A DNA stretch of 64,000 nt from Paenibacillus abyssi (GTDB lineage: Bacteria > Bacillota > Bacilli > Paenibacillales > Paenibacillaceae). The DNA lies in assembly GCF_014640295.1 (NCBI RefSeq), contig NZ_BMGR01000008.1, positions 204,652 through 268,651 of the forward strand. Direction: 5' to 3'. The position numbers were made by a program, and so were the translations under genes. The notes under the pieces were generated by a model that saw nothing but the letters and a program-made list of their open reading frames with translations, made no database searches and had not been told where the DNA came from. The first letter of the stretch is position 1; every line of letters begins with the position of its first letter. This document shows, one piece after another, positions 42,213 through 51,229 of the stretch.

Positions 42213-42634
42213 AGTCGCTGCTCGTGTTTGTCTTGTTCGCGGCAATGCTCTGCTGGTTTATGTTTGCGCCGTTATATAAGCATGTTTTTATTGTTCGGCA
42301 TGCCGTGCTGCAGAAGGAGGTCGATTATATGCTGGAGGTTGGCGCCAGCGGCGATCACGGCTATGTGGACCAAGCGATGATATCCGAATCAAGGCAGCGC
42401 TTGGCAACGCTTGGCATGAATCCGGAAGCTGTGCTCTATGAGGTAAGGTCGACCAGCGGCGCCGCAGCGGATAACTCTGCGGCTCCCGTTCTGCGAGGCA
42501 CCGGAATCCAGCTTACAATCCGATACCCCTATGAACGGATATTTGAGATCGACCGGTTGGTGGGGATGACTCCGCTGTCGGCTGATACGCTGATGAGTGC
42601 TACAGGGATGAAGATGAGTGAATATGTGCCTTAA
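42209..42634 (+). CDS. Pseudopilin-like hypothetical protein
   Basis: 141 residues with an N-terminal membrane helix (SLLVFVLFAAMLCWFMFAPL) and a mixed alpha/beta exterior domain containing YMLEVGASGDHGYVDQAMI and a beta stretch GIQLTIRYPYERIFEI. The shape fits TadE/pseudopilin proteins. It is translationally coupled to the preceding 48-residue gene and lies near the end of the Tad operon. No conserved catalytic residues. Confidence 0.7.
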   Translation: MKSLLVFVLFAAMLCWFMFAPLYKHVFIVRHAVLQKEVDYMLEVGASGDHGYVDQAMISESRQRLATLGMNPEAVLYEVRSTSGAAADNSAAPVLRGTGIQLTIRYPYERIFEIDRLVGMTPLSADTLMSATGMKMSEYVP

Positions 42635-42694
42635 TATAGGTGCTAAATGAATGAGAGCAAGGTAGGGATAGGTACGGTAACAAAGGGGTGGCTT

Positions 42695-43180
42695 ATGTAC
42701 AAGCTCTTGCTTATGACACTTATGCTGGTCATATGGATGCTGCTTCAGGCGTTGCAGCTTGATGAAGAGATGGCCATTCAGACCTTGTTTCATGGCAAGT
42801 ATGCCGTGAATCGAGCGGCGCATGCGGCAGCGCAGCAGTTGGATATGGCCTTATTATCCAAAGGTGAGGTACGGATAGACGAAGCCGAAGCTGCCGAGCA
42901 GGCCGCGTCTTATCTTCGCTATAATCTCCGGCTTGATGACCGGGGGGAACCGCTCCACGATTCGTTATTACGCAGCAGTGCCGAAGTACTTGTATTTGAC
43001 GTGATTAACGGAAATGAGGCCTTTCCCTACCTGTACCGTTCGGTCGAGCACAATTATGAGGTTGTACTGCAAGGGCCAAGTGTCGTCATGATCGTCCGTA
43101 TGGACTATCAACGCGCATTCTCCGTATTGGAACCGATCCAGTGGGAGATCAAGGGTGCGGCGGAGCTGGTGCGGAGTTGA
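42695..43180 (+). CDS. TadE-like hypothetical protein
   Basis: About 161 residues: membrane helix near the N-terminus (LLLMTLMLVIWMLLQALQL), then a segment rich in Ala and Glu (AVNRAAHAAAQQLDMALL) typical of TadE/TadG proteins, and a C-terminal beta region. AAGGGG six bases upstream favours ATG 42695 over ATG 42647. It is the last gene before a strong terminator, closing an eight-gene operon. Confidence 0.7.
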   Translation: MYKLLLMTLMLVIWMLLQALQLDEEMAIQTLFHGKYAVNRAAHAAAQQLDMALLSKGEVRIDEAEAAEQAASYLRYNLRLDDRGEPLHDSLLRSSAEVLVFDVINGNEAFPYLYRSVEHNYEVVLQGPSVVMIVRMDYQRAFSVLEPIQWEIKGAAELVRS

Positions 43181-43190
43181 TGTGTTAACT

Positions 43191-43246
43191 ATACCTGCTG
43201 TCACACAAAGGGCGCTCCTCCCTTTGTATGGCGGCAGGTATTTTTG
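43191..43246 (+). terminator. Two-tier terminator closing the Tad operon
   Basis: ATACCTGC (43191-43198) pairs with GCAGGTAT (43234-43241), and inside it ACAAAGGG (43205-43212) pairs with CCCTTTGT (43220-43227). A T-run follows. Confidence 0.85.
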
Positions 43247-43283
43247 GGTTTAAGAGCCATTCAAAAAATATTTTTTTTGCCGA

Positions 43284-43309
43284 TGAACTTTTTTGAGCAG
43301 CTAAGCGTC
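43284..43309 (+). promoter_or_regulatory. Candidate SigY-dependent ECF promoter
   Basis: TGAAC at 43284-43288 and CGTC at 43306-43309 are separated by 17 bases. This is the classical ECF pattern (AAC in -35, CGTC in -10) and resembles the published SigY autoregulatory promoter of Bacillus. It lies about 95 bases before sigY, so the sigma factor probably drives its own operon. Confidence 0.7.
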
Positions 43310-43404
43310 GTATGGATGTTCAAGATTCACAAGACATCATTTGTTGCATGCTAGTAGTGGTATCTGCCGTTATCGCTTGGTATTGAAGAAATAAGGGGGA
43401 CAGC

Positions 43405-43968
43405 GTGGACGTGAATCTGGAAGAGCAATGGATTGCCAAGGCAGTGCGGAACGATCCGGAGTCATTGGCCTGCTTGCTGCAGCACAATTATACATTCCTA
43501 TACAAATATATGCTCAAAGTGACCATGAATCGCGCACTCGCCGAAGATCTGGTGCAGGAGACGATGCTCAAAGCGATAGAGAATATTTCCACTTTTCAGC
43601 GGAAGTCCAAGTTCTCGACCTGGCTCATCTCGATCGGCACGCGTTTATATCTTGACGGGATGAGAAAGCAGCGGGTCGAGCGCCGCTGGCAGGAGCAGGA
43701 ACAGGCTCTGCGGTCTATGCGCTTTGAAGCCGCGATGCGGCAGGAGGATTGGCCGGATGCCTTAGATGCGCTGGCAAGAGTAGGCTACGATATCCGAATA
43801 CCGATTTTGCTCAAATATTATTATGGCTATGCTTATGAGGAAATTGCCGATTGGCTGGATATACCGTTAGGCACCGTAAAGTCGAGAATTCATAACGGAT
43901 TGAAACAATTGCGAAAGGAGCTGCAGGGAAATGACGAACAAGCTGAGGCGTCTGTTAAACCCATCTGA
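43405..43968 (+). CDS. sigY: ECF RNA polymerase sigma factor SigY
   Basis: This alternative sigma factor has 187 residues. Region 2 contains YKYMLKVTMNRALAEDLVQE and the promoter-melting part STFQRKSKFSTWLISI; region 4 has YAYEEIADWLDIPLGTVKSR. The following genes match the Bacillus subtilis sigY-yxlC-yxlD-yxlE-yxlF-yxlG operon in order and size, which fixes the name. The start is GTG behind AAGGGGG. An ECF promoter upstream fits autoregulation. Confidence 0.9.
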   Translation: MDVNLEEQWIAKAVRNDPESLACLLQHNYTFLYKYMLKVTMNRALAEDLVQETMLKAIENISTFQRKSKFSTWLISIGTRLYLDGMRKQRVERRWQEQEQALRSMRFEAAMRQEDWPDALDALARVGYDIRIPILLKYYYGYAYEEIADWLDIPLGTVKSRIHNGLKQLRKELQGNDEQAEASVKPI

Positions 43969-44323
43969 AACTTCGGAGCGCGCGCAGCATGAAACTGAAG
44001 AGCAGGCTAAGGCGCAGACGGAATTCGATGAGCTATTTGGCAAGCACCTGACAGCCATGGATGACCGCCATTCGCCGGTTGTGCCAGAGGCAAAAATGTT
44101 TCTGGGAATGGTTGAAGAACAGCAAAAGTCGCTCAAGAAGAAGCTATGGCGGGACCTGACGTTGCTGTGGCTGATCGGATGCTTCGCTGCCAGCGGAATC
44201 GTGTTGTTATTGGTAAATGACATCCGCTGGTTCGCAGGGGTGCAGATTGCGACGCTGGCCGGTTCGCTGATCTTTCTTGCCCGGATTTCCATAAGGCGGG
44301 TGAAGCAAAAATGGATGAACTGA
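43931..44323 (+). CDS. yxlC: YxlC-like SigY regulator
   Basis: 130 residues: a charged cytoplasmic N-terminal part (about 1-75) with a Glu/Gln-rich stretch, then two membrane helices (LTLLWLIGCFAASGIVLLLV and FAGVQIATLAGSLIFLARI). In Bacillus, YxlC and YxlD hold SigY inactive at the membrane. It overlaps the end of sigY by 38 bases, with its site (AAGGAG, then GGGAA) inside sigY. The name rests on synteny and topology. Confidence 0.78.
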   Translation: MTNKLRRLLNPSETSERAQHETEEQAKAQTEFDELFGKHLTAMDDRHSPVVPEAKMFLGMVEEQQKSLKKKLWRDLTLLWLIGCFAASGIVLLLVNDIRWFAGVQIATLAGSLIFLARISIRRVKQKWMN

Positions 44324-44517
44324 AACAGATACCGATCTGGCAAGGCGCACTCATCGTGCTTATCCTGTTAAGTCAGTCCACGTGGTTGTTCATCGATGCG
44401 CGGAAGCGGGGAAGCTATCCATGGTTTTGGGGAATGTGGGGGCTTATCCAATTTCCTGGGCCGCTGATTTTCTATTGGCTGTTCGTGCGGAAACGCTGGC
44501 TGCGAAAAGGTAAATAA
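44311..44517 (+). CDS. yxlD: YxlD-like membrane protein
   Basis: A 68-residue protein with two membrane helices (ALIVLILLSQSTWLFIDARK and WGLIQFPGPLIFYWLFV). The WLFIDARKRGSYPWFWG and GPLIFYW elements are typical of the PLDc_N-like small membrane proteins at this locus. It overlaps yxlC by 13 bases. In Bacillus, YxlD helps inhibit SigY. Confidence 0.78.
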   Translation: MDELKQIPIWQGALIVLILLSQSTWLFIDARKRGSYPWFWGMWGLIQFPGPLIFYWLFVRKRWLRKGK

Positions 44518-44548
44518 ACACACGATTTGAATTTGGGAGGCAATGACA

Positions 44549-44752
44549 ATGGATCAAATCACGAATGAAATGCTGTGGACAATTATAGCGCCGCTGGCAG
44601 GATTGCAATTCCTGCTGGCGATCATCGCGTTGGTGGCTTGCGCACGGGCGGAATCGACCCGCGGACCGAAATGGATGTGGGTGTTAATTATTTTATTTGT
44701 CAACTTGCTGGGGCCGATCGCATTCTTTGTTGCGGGCAGGAGGAATGAGTAG
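44549..44752 (+). CDS. yxlE: YxlE-like membrane protein (PLDc_N)
   Basis: About 67 residues with two membrane helices and the PLDc_N signature region (RGPKWMWVLIILFVNLLGPI, then FVAGRR). The GGGAGG site is better spaced to ATG 44549 than to ATG 44543. Fourth gene of the sigY operon, preceding the ABC transporter pair. Confidence 0.78.
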   Translation: MDQITNEMLWTIIAPLAGLQFLLAIIALVACARAESTRGPKWMWVLIILFVNLLGPIAFFVAGRRNE

Positions 44753-44754
44753 AG

Positions 44755-45675
44755 ATGGCTTTAGTACAAGTAGAGCAGCTTACAAAAACCTTCGGATCGA
44801 CTCGCGCGGTCGATGGGATCAGCTTTGCGATCGGTCAAGGTCGCTGCGCGGCGCTGCTCGGTCCCAATGGAGCAGGTAAAACGACAACGATCCGGATGCT
44901 GACGGGCTTGCTGACGCCGACGTCCGGGAAGATCCAATTCCAGGAACTGCGGCCAGGCGCAGACATTCGCTCGGTCATCGGTTATTTGCCGCAGATCCCG
45001 TCGTTTTACGGCTGGATGAGCGGACATGAGTTTCTTACGCTTGCCGGCCGCCTGCATGGCCTGAGGGGCAAGGCGGCAGTCAAACGAAGCGATGAGCTGC
45101 TGGAACGCGTAGGCATTGCAGGCGCGGGCCGCCGCAAAATTGCCGGGTATTCCGGCGGAATGAAACAGCGCCTTGGACTAGCGCAAGCGCTGGTACAGCG
45201 GCCGAAGCTGCTTGCGCTTGATGAGCCGGTATCTGCACTTGATCCGGTCGGGCGCCGGGAGGTGCTCGAGCTGCTGCGGGAGCTAAAACATGAGACGACC
45301 GTGCTGTTCTCCACGCATGTGCTGCATGATGCGGAGGAGCTGTGTGACGACGTGTTGATCGTTCGGGATGGGAAAATCGCGCTTCAGGGAGCGATTGGGG
45401 ACATTCGTGCGCAGCATCAGAAGCCCGTGCTGCTGCTGCAGACGGAAGCGGATGAGGTGTCGAAGCGTTGGTTAGCAGAGTGGAATCTGCGGGAGAGGCC
45501 CTATATCGTAGACAAGGAATCGGCGGAGGATCGGCTGCGACTGGTTGTTTCAGATATCGATACCGCACGGAGCGAGCTGCTTGAGGAGCTTTCACGCAGC
45601 CAAGTTAAGGTGCGCAGGCTGGAGATCGGACATACCTCGTTAGAGGATTTGTTCATGAAGGTGGTGACGGGATGA
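44755..45675 (+). CDS. yxlF: ABC transporter ATP-binding protein YxlF
   Basis: A 306-residue ATPase with Walker A LLGPNGAGKTTTIRML, signature YSGGMKQRLGLAQAL, Walker B LLALDEPVSALDPVG and H-loop STHVLHDAEEL. The C-terminal extension is common in CcmA/NatA-type exporters. AGGAGG lies upstream within the end of yxlE. It pairs with YxlG; in Bacillus this transporter may mediate toxin or drug export and feed back on SigY. Substrate unknown. Confidence 0.87.
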   Translation: MALVQVEQLTKTFGSTRAVDGISFAIGQGRCAALLGPNGAGKTTTIRMLTGLLTPTSGKIQFQELRPGADIRSVIGYLPQIPSFYGWMSGHEFLTLAGRLHGLRGKAAVKRSDELLERVGIAGAGRRKIAGYSGGMKQRLGLAQALVQRPKLLALDEPVSALDPVGRREVLELLRELKHETTVLFSTHVLHDAEELCDDVLIVRDGKIALQGAIGDIRAQHQKPVLLLQTEADEVSKRWLAEWNLRERPYIVDKESAEDRLRLVVSDIDTARSELLEELSRSQVKVRRLEIGHTSLEDLFMKVVTG

Positions 45676-46454
45676 ATACCTTTTTTGTCTTATATCGTAA
45701 GGAGCTTCTGGAAATGCTGCGCAATTATAAGTGGATATGGGTGCCGCTCGTGTTCATCCTGTTGGGCGCCATGCAGCCAGTGACAACTTATTTTCTGCCG
45801 CAAATTTTGGCCGGGGCAGGCAATATGCCAGAAGGTGCGGTTATTGAAATTCCGACGCCGCAGGGAAGTGAAGTGCTCGCACAGACACTGCAGCAATACA
45901 ATACGCTCGGAGTGCTCATCATTACCCTATCATTCATGGCGGTGATTTCCGGTGAGCGCAACAGCGGTACGGCTGCGATGATCCTTGTCAAACCGGTTTC
46001 TTATACGACATTTGTCTTGTCCAAGTGGTCGGCGATGCTGTCGCTGACGGCGGTGGCTTTTACCGCAGGTTATGCCGTGTCCCTGTATTATACGAACATT
46101 CTGATCGGCGATGTGGGAGCCGGCGGGTTCTGGAAGAGCCTGCTGATCTATATGATCTGGCTTCTCTTTGTCGGAACGTTGACGGTAACCTCCAGCGCAC
46201 TGCTGCGCAGCCCCGGCGGGGCGGCTTTTACGGCATTGGGCGCGACTGCCGTTCTCGCCATAGCCACCTCGCTATTTCCAAAAGCGATGGCCTGGAGTCC
46301 AGGTAAGCTTACGGGGTTAGCGGCACAATCGATGCAGACAGGCTTGTGGGATGAGAAGACGTGGATGGTCGTCCTGCTGTCATTTGTGATCGTCGCGTTG
46401 ATGATCATGATCAGTGTTCTGGCTCTTCGCAGCAAGCCTTCTCTGGATAATTGA
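45672..46454 (+). CDS. yxlG: ABC transporter permease YxlG
   Basis: This 260-residue ABC-2-type permease has six hydrophobic segments, starting near WIWVPLVFILLGAMQPVTTY and including MAVISGERNSGTAAMILVKP, the typical cytoplasmic element of NosY/YxlG permeases. It overlaps the ATPase gene by four bases and ends the sigY operon. Confidence 0.85.
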   Translation: MNTFFVLYRKELLEMLRNYKWIWVPLVFILLGAMQPVTTYFLPQILAGAGNMPEGAVIEIPTPQGSEVLAQTLQQYNTLGVLIITLSFMAVISGERNSGTAAMILVKPVSYTTFVLSKWSAMLSLTAVAFTAGYAVSLYYTNILIGDVGAGGFWKSLLIYMIWLLFVGTLTVTSSALLRSPGGAAFTALGATAVLAIATSLFPKAMAWSPGKLTGLAAQSMQTGLWDEKTWMVVLLSFVIVALMIMISVLALRSKPSLDN

Positions 46455-46486
46455 ACCTCGGGATGAACTCTTGTGCTTGTAAGCAA

Positions 46487-46516
46487 TTGGACACCGCTAT
46501 CTTTTTTTAGTAGGAT
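46487..46516 (+). promoter_or_regulatory. Possible SigA-type promoter
   Basis: TTGGAC (46487-46492) and TAGGAT (46511-46516) are 18 bases apart, about 44 bases before the next gene. Both elements deviate from consensus. Confidence 0.35.
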
Positions 46517-46559
46517 AGTGATAGAGTCTAAAAGCTGCTAGAGTAAGGGGGCGGAGACG

Positions 46560-46940
46560 TTGTGGAAGTTAGGGCAAAAGGTTATCATCGTGAACGATCA
46601 ATTTGAACAAAATCTCCCAGTTGGAGAGTATGGCTATATAATTGCTTACGACCGGAACGTGGATAATGCATTTGATTATATCGTTCGGGTACCGAAGGCG
46701 AACAAGAATTTCTTTGTGCCCAAGGGCGATCTGGAGCTGGAGGAAGTACTGATTCATGCTGAAGTGGAACGGGCCACCCGGGAAGCGTTAATCGATTACG
46801 CGCTTGCTACACATAATGAAGAGCTGTTTAAGCGCATTATGAAGGGTGAGGAATTCGAAGCCGAGGAAGTGGAATCAAGTCCTGAGCTGCAAAACCAGGA
46901 GGATTTCATTCGTCAAATTAATCTCAAAGCATGGATTTGA
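46560..46940 (+). CDS. Hypothetical soluble protein
   Basis: 126 residues. The N-terminal half has a small beta-barrel look (LGQKVIIVNDQF, GEYGYIIAYDR, YIVRVP), reminiscent of short KOW/SH3-like domains. The C-terminal half is helical and Glu-rich (EVERATREALIDYALATHNE). The TTG start follows GGGGGCGGAG. It precedes gatCAB but is separated by a terminator. No family could be named. Confidence 0.7.
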   Translation: MWKLGQKVIIVNDQFEQNLPVGEYGYIIAYDRNVDNAFDYIVRVPKANKNFFVPKGDLELEEVLIHAEVERATREALIDYALATHNEELFKRIMKGEEFEAEEVESSPELQNQEDFIRQINLKAWI

Positions 46941-46967
46941 GCCGGCTGCGGCACGAAGCGATGAAGC

Positions 46968-47008
46968 AAGAGCCATTCCCGATTACGACTCGGGGACGGC
47001 TCTTTTGT
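46968..47008 (+). terminator. Terminator before gatCAB
   Basis: AAGAGCC (46968-46974) with GGCTCTT (46998-47004), continued inside by CCCGA/TCGGG. TTTG follows. Confidence 0.8.
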
Positions 47009-47090
47009 TTACCCCTTTATTGAGTTGATGTCTTCTCTAAGCTATAATATGAAGAATGAGCTTACGGTTGGAAAAGGAGGAAAAACATCC

Positions 47091-47378
47091 ATGAGCATTA
47101 CGATCAAGGACGTCGAACATGTTGCCAATCTGGCAAGGCTCGAGCTGTCAGACGAAGAAAAAGGAAAGTTCACCGAGCAGTTGAACGCGATTCTTAAATA
47201 TGCGGAGAAGCTTAATGAGCTCGATACCGAGCAAGTAGAGCCGACAACGCATGTGCTGCCAATCACGAATGTGATGCGCGATGACACAACGCGTGAGTCT
47301 GTTGGCGTGGAAAAAGCGATGCTGAATGCGCCGGATGAAGAAGACGGTCAATTCCGCGTGCCGGCAGTATTGGAATAA
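47091..47378 (+). CDS. gatC: Asp/Glu-tRNA amidotransferase subunit C
   Basis: GatC stabilises the GatCAB complex, which converts misacylated Glu-tRNA(Gln) or Asp-tRNA(Asn) to the amide form. The 95-residue protein has the family pattern ITIKDVEHVANLARLELSDE, LNAILKYAEKLNELD and VLPITNVMRDD. AAGGAGG lies ten bases before ATG 47091. First gene of gatC-gatA-gatB. Confidence 0.93.
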   Translation: MSITIKDVEHVANLARLELSDEEKGKFTEQLNAILKYAEKLNELDTEQVEPTTHVLPITNVMRDDTTRESVGVEKAMLNAPDEEDGQFRVPAVLE

Positions 47379-47408
47379 AAGGGGATAGGATGAAGGGAGG
47401 AAACTCTG

Positions 47409-48869
47409 TTGGCATCGTTTGATTTGCGCCTGCAGGATGTACATAACAAGCTGAACAGCAAAGAGCTGTCTGTTACTGAACTGGTGGAAGCGTCGTATAA
47501 GCGGATCACCGAGACGGAACCGAGCATTAAGTCGTTTATTACGTTAAATGAAGAGCAAGCCCGCAAGGATGCGGCTGCGCTTGATCAAGAGCTGCAAAGC
47601 GGCGATACGAAGCGCGGTCTGCTGTTTGGTTTGCCGGCGGGCATTAAGGATAATATCGTAACAGAAGGTTTGCTGACGACATGCGCAAGCCAGTTTTTGC
47701 ACAATTTCAACCCGATTTATGATGCAACCGTGACGAAGAAGCTGAAAGCCGCGCAATCGATCACGATCGGGAAGCTGAATATGGACGAGTTCGCCATGGG
47801 CGGCTCGAATGAGAATTCCAGCTATTACCCGACCCGCAATCCGTGGAACACAGAGTATGTGCCGGGCGGTTCCAGCGGTGGTTCGGCCGCTGCCGTAGCG
47901 GCAGGACAAGTCTACTTCTCGCTCGGCTCCGATACCGGAGGCTCGATTCGTCAGCCTGCATCCTATTGCGGTGTTGTCGGATTGAAGCCAACCTACGGCC
48001 TTGTGTCGCGCTTTGGACTGGTTGCCTTTGCGTCGTCATTGGATCAAATCGGCCCCATTACGAAAAATGTAGAGGATTCCGCTTATGTGCTGCAGGCGAT
48101 TGCAGGTTATGATGCATCGGATTCCACCTCTGCGAAAGTGAACATCCCTGATTATATCAGCGCATTGAGCGGCGATGTGAAAGGAATGCGGATCGGTGTG
48201 CCGAAGGAATATCTCGGACTAGGCATTGATCCGAAGGTCAAAGAAGCGGTGCTTGGAGCACTGAAAGTATACGAGAACCTCGGCGCAACGTGGGAGGAAG
48301 TGTCGCTTCCACATACGGAATATGCGATTGCAGCCTATTATCTGTTGGCATCGTCTGAAGCATCCTCCAACTTGGCGCGTTTTGACGGCGTGCGTTATGG
48401 TGTGCGTGCGGACAACCCGGATAACTTGATCGATATGTACCGCAAATCGCGCAGCCAAGGCTTCGGTCCGGAAGTTAAACGCCGGATCATGCTTGGCACG
48501 TATGCGCTTAGCTCAGGCTACTACGATGCGTATTACCTGAAGGCGCAGAAGGTCCGGACATTGATTAAACAGGATTTTGACAATGTATTCGAGAAATTCG
48601 ACGTTATCATGGGGCCAACGGCACCGACGACGGCGTTCAAAATCGGCGAACAGGTCGGCGATCCTTTAACGATGTATTTAAATGATATTTGTACGATACC
48701 TGTCAGCTTGGCGGGCGTGCCTGCGATCAGCGTGCCTTGCGGCATGGCGGACGGCCTGCCGGTGGGCTTGCAAATTATCGGCAAAGCGTTTGACGAAACG
48801 ACTGTGCTGCGCGCGGCGTTTGCCTTTGAACAAAGCACCGAGCACCACAAACTGCGTCCGCAGCTGTAA
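47409..48869 (+). CDS. gatA: Asp/Glu-tRNA amidotransferase subunit A
   Basis: This amidase subunit (486 residues) releases ammonia from glutamine. The amidase signature is complete: [15 protein letters not shown] (catalytic Lys), [15 protein letters not shown], and [15 protein letters not shown] with the Ser of the Ser-cisSer-Lys triad. The start is TTG behind GGGAGG. Spacing of 30 and 39 bases to its neighbours supports one operon. Confidence 0.96.
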   Translation: MASFDLRLQDVHNKLNSKELSVTELVEASYKRITETEPSIKSFITLNEEQARKDAAALDQELQSGDTKRGLLFGLPAGIKDNIVTEGLLTTCASQFLHNFNPIYDATVTKKLKAAQSITIGKLNMDEFAMGGSNENSSYYPTRNPWNTEYVPGGSSGGSAAAVAAGQVYFSLGSDTGGSIRQPASYCGVVGLKPTYGLVSRFGLVAFASSLDQIGPITKNVEDSAYVLQAIAGYDASDSTSAKVNIPDYISALSGDVKGMRIGVPKEYLGLGIDPKVKEAVLGALKVYENLGATWEEVSLPHTEYAIAAYYLLASSEASSNLARFDGVRYGVRADNPDNLIDMYRKSRSQGFGPEVKRRIMLGTYALSSGYYDAYYLKAQKVRTLIKQDFDNVFEKFDVIMGPTAPTTAFKIGEQVGDPLTMYLNDICTIPVSLAGVPAISVPCGMADGLPVGLQIIGKAFDETTVLRAAFAFEQSTEHHKLRPQL

Positions 48870-48908
48870 GGCTGCCGGAATCCCAGGAAGCAGGAGGAAC
48901 CTAAAACG

Positions 48909-50351
48909 ATGTCACAAGCGACCAAATATGAAACTGTAGTCGGTCTGGAAGTGCATGTGGAGCTGCATACGAACAGCAAAATTTTCTGCGGTTGCTCCAC
49001 CGCCTTTGGCGCTCCGCCGAATACCCATACCTGTCCGGTATGTCTCGGACACCCCGGCGTGCTGCCGGTATTGAACCGCCAGGCGGTCGAATATGCAATG
49101 AAAGCGGCGATGGCGCTCAACTGCGAGATTGCAACCGAGAGCAAATTCGACCGCAAAAACTATTTTTACCCGGACTCTCCAAAAGCGTATCAGATCTCGC
49201 AATATGATAAACCGATCGGCGAGAATGGCTGGATCGATATTGAGGTGAACGGCGAGACCAAGCGCATCGGCATTACGCGCCTTCATCTGGAAGAGGATGC
49301 GGGCAAGCTGACGCATGTCGACGGCGGTTATGCGTCACTCGTGGATTTGAACCGTGTCGGTACGCCGCTTGTGGAGATCGTCTCCGAGCCGGACATCCGA
49401 ACGCCTGAAGAGGCGAAGGCGTATCTGGAGAAGCTCAAAGCGATCATGCTGTACTGTGATGTTTCCGATGTGAAGATGGAGGAAGGGTCGCTGCGCTGTG
49501 ATGCCAACATCAGCATTCGGCCATACGGACAGGAGAAATTCGGAACGCGAACCGAGCTGAAGAATATGAACTCCTTCCGCGGCGTGCAGCGCGGTTTGGA
49601 ATATGAACAATGGCGTCAGGCCGAGGTGCTGGACAGCGGCGGTACGGTCGTGCAGGAGACTCGCCGCTGGGATGAAGCCCAAGGCAAGACAATCTCCATG
49701 CGCAGCAAGGAAGAAGCCCATGACTATCGCTACTTCCCGGATCCGGATCTGGTTCGTCTGTTCATCGATGATGAATGGAAGGCGCGTGTGCTGGCTTCGA
49801 TTCCTGAACTTCCTGATGCGCGTCAAGCGCGCTACACCTCGGAGCTTGGTCTTCCGTCTTATGACGCCGGAGTCATCACGTCTTCCAAGAAACTGTCCGA
49901 TTTCTTCGAGGAGAGCCTGAATTATACGAAGGATGCCAAAGCGGTGGCGAACTGGATTATGGGCGACCTGCTAGGATATCTTAATGCGAACAGCCTGGAG
50001 CTGGAGGACGTGAAGATTACCGGACAAGGGCTGGGAGAGATGATCGGTTTAATGGAAAAAGGGACGATCAGCAGCAAGATCGCTAAGACCGTCTTTAAAG
50101 CGATGCTGGAGTCCGGCAAGCTTCCGCAGCAAATCGTGGAAGAGCAAGGACTTGTTCAAATCAGCGATGAAGGCGCAATACTCGCGATCGTGGACAAGGT
50201 CGTTGAAGCGAACCCGCAATCCGTTGAAGACTATAAAGCAGGCAAAGACAAAGCGATCGGCTTTCTCGTCGGGCAAGTGATGAAAGAGTCGCGCGGCAAG
50301 GCGAATCCAGCGCTTGTGAACAAGCTGCTGCTCGATCGATTGAGCCGGTAA
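48909..50351 (+). CDS. gatB: Asp/Glu-tRNA amidotransferase subunit B
   Basis: GatB (480 residues) binds the aminoacyl-tRNA and activates its side chain with ATP. Family landmarks are [47 protein letters not shown] and [16 protein letters not shown], followed by the YqeY-like C-terminal domain. The zinc-binding Cys pairs (FCGC, CPVC) are intact. CAGGAGG upstream of the ATG. It ends the operon before a T8 terminator. Confidence 0.96.
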   Translation: MSQATKYETVVGLEVHVELHTNSKIFCGCSTAFGAPPNTHTCPVCLGHPGVLPVLNRQAVEYAMKAAMALNCEIATESKFDRKNYFYPDSPKAYQISQYDKPIGENGWIDIEVNGETKRIGITRLHLEEDAGKLTHVDGGYASLVDLNRVGTPLVEIVSEPDIRTPEEAKAYLEKLKAIMLYCDVSDVKMEEGSLRCDANISIRPYGQEKFGTRTELKNMNSFRGVQRGLEYEQWRQAEVLDSGGTVVQETRRWDEAQGKTISMRSKEEAHDYRYFPDPDLVRLFIDDEWKARVLASIPELPDARQARYTSELGLPSYDAGVITSSKKLSDFFEESLNYTKDAKAVANWIMGDLLGYLNANSLELEDVKITGQGLGEMIGLMEKGTISSKIAKTVFKAMLESGKLPQQIVEEQGLVQISDEGAILAIVDKVVEANPQSVEDYKAGKDKAIGFLVGQVMKESRGKANPALVNKLLLDRLSR

Positions 50352-50370
50352 TTAGGATACTTATGTATGC

Positions 50371-50404
50371 AGACTGTACCTTACCAAGGTGCGGTCTTTT
50401 TTTT
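50371..50404 (+). terminator. Terminator of gatCAB
   Basis: AGACTGTACCTT (50371-50382) pairs with AAGGTGCGGTCT (50386-50397) through two G-T pairs and a 3-base loop, and is followed by a run of eight T (50397-50404). Confidence 0.88.
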
Positions 50405-50508
50405 GTTTGCAGGGATGGGAATTTAGGTTATTTAGATTATGGTATTACTCTAGTTCCATCGTAGAATATGATAAAATAATAAAAGTAAAGAAAGGTCGGG
50501 ATGTCCTA

Positions 50509-51225
50509 GTGTTTACGCCTATTGATCCGCTTAATCCATGGTATATTAACGAACTTCACATTATTATTCGACTGATGCTTGCGATTCTGCTTGGCGGGTT
50601 AATCGGCTTTGAACGCGAGCAATCCAATCATGCCGCAGGTCTTCGCACGAATATTTTGGTGTGCTTAGGGTCCTGTCTTTTGATGCTGCTATCCATTTAT
50701 GGTTTTTCCGATTTTGTGAATGAGGTGAATGTTCGCGTCGATCCGGCACGTCTAGCTGCAGCAGTGATTACAGGGATCGGTTTTCTCGGTGCGGGAACGA
50801 TACTGTTTACGGGCAAAGCGATCACCGGATTAACGACAGCAGCTTCTTTGTGGGTCGTATCCGCGATTGGCCTCGCGGTCGGTGCGGGTTTTTACTTTGC
50901 ATCCTCGGCCGCAACCGTTCTTGTCCTCATCATTTTGTATGTTCTAAACAAGGTGGAGAAACGCTTCCTAAATGCAAAAAAAGAGCAGCTGCTCGTCGTC
51001 CGTGTGAGTGAAAATTCGATGATGATGGATACGATTACGAAACGGCTGATCGCTCAAAAGATGAAAATCCGGAAGATCGAAATGATTGAACAGCGGGATA
51101 AAAAGCTGGAACTGCCAGAGGTGCTGTTGAACATTTATATTTTTCTGCCGAACGGGGAGATCCCATGGGCATTGGTGGAGGAGATCAGAGGGCTGGAAGG
51201 TGTGCATGCTGTGAGTATGGAGTGA
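50509..51225 (+). CDS. MgtC/SapB-family membrane protein
   Basis: About 238 residues. It has four to five N-terminal helices with the MgtC signature (LLGGLIGFEREQSNHAAGLR, then GIGFLGAGTILF and GLTTAASLWVVSAIGLAVG) and a C-terminal ACT-like cytoplasmic domain. MgtC proteins respond to low Mg or acid and modulate the ATP synthase or Mg transport. GTG 50509 follows AAAGGTCGGG; the upstream frame lacks a site. Not linked to a Mg transporter here. Confidence 0.88.
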   Translation: MFTPIDPLNPWYINELHIIIRLMLAILLGGLIGFEREQSNHAAGLRTNILVCLGSCLLMLLSIYGFSDFVNEVNVRVDPARLAAAVITGIGFLGAGTILFTGKAITGLTTAASLWVVSAIGLAVGAGFYFASSAATVLVLIILYVLNKVEKRFLNAKKEQLLVVRVSENSMMMDTITKRLIAQKMKIRKIEMIEQRDKKLELPEVLLNIYIFLPNGEIPWALVEEIRGLEGVHAVSME

Positions 51226-51229
51226 GACG

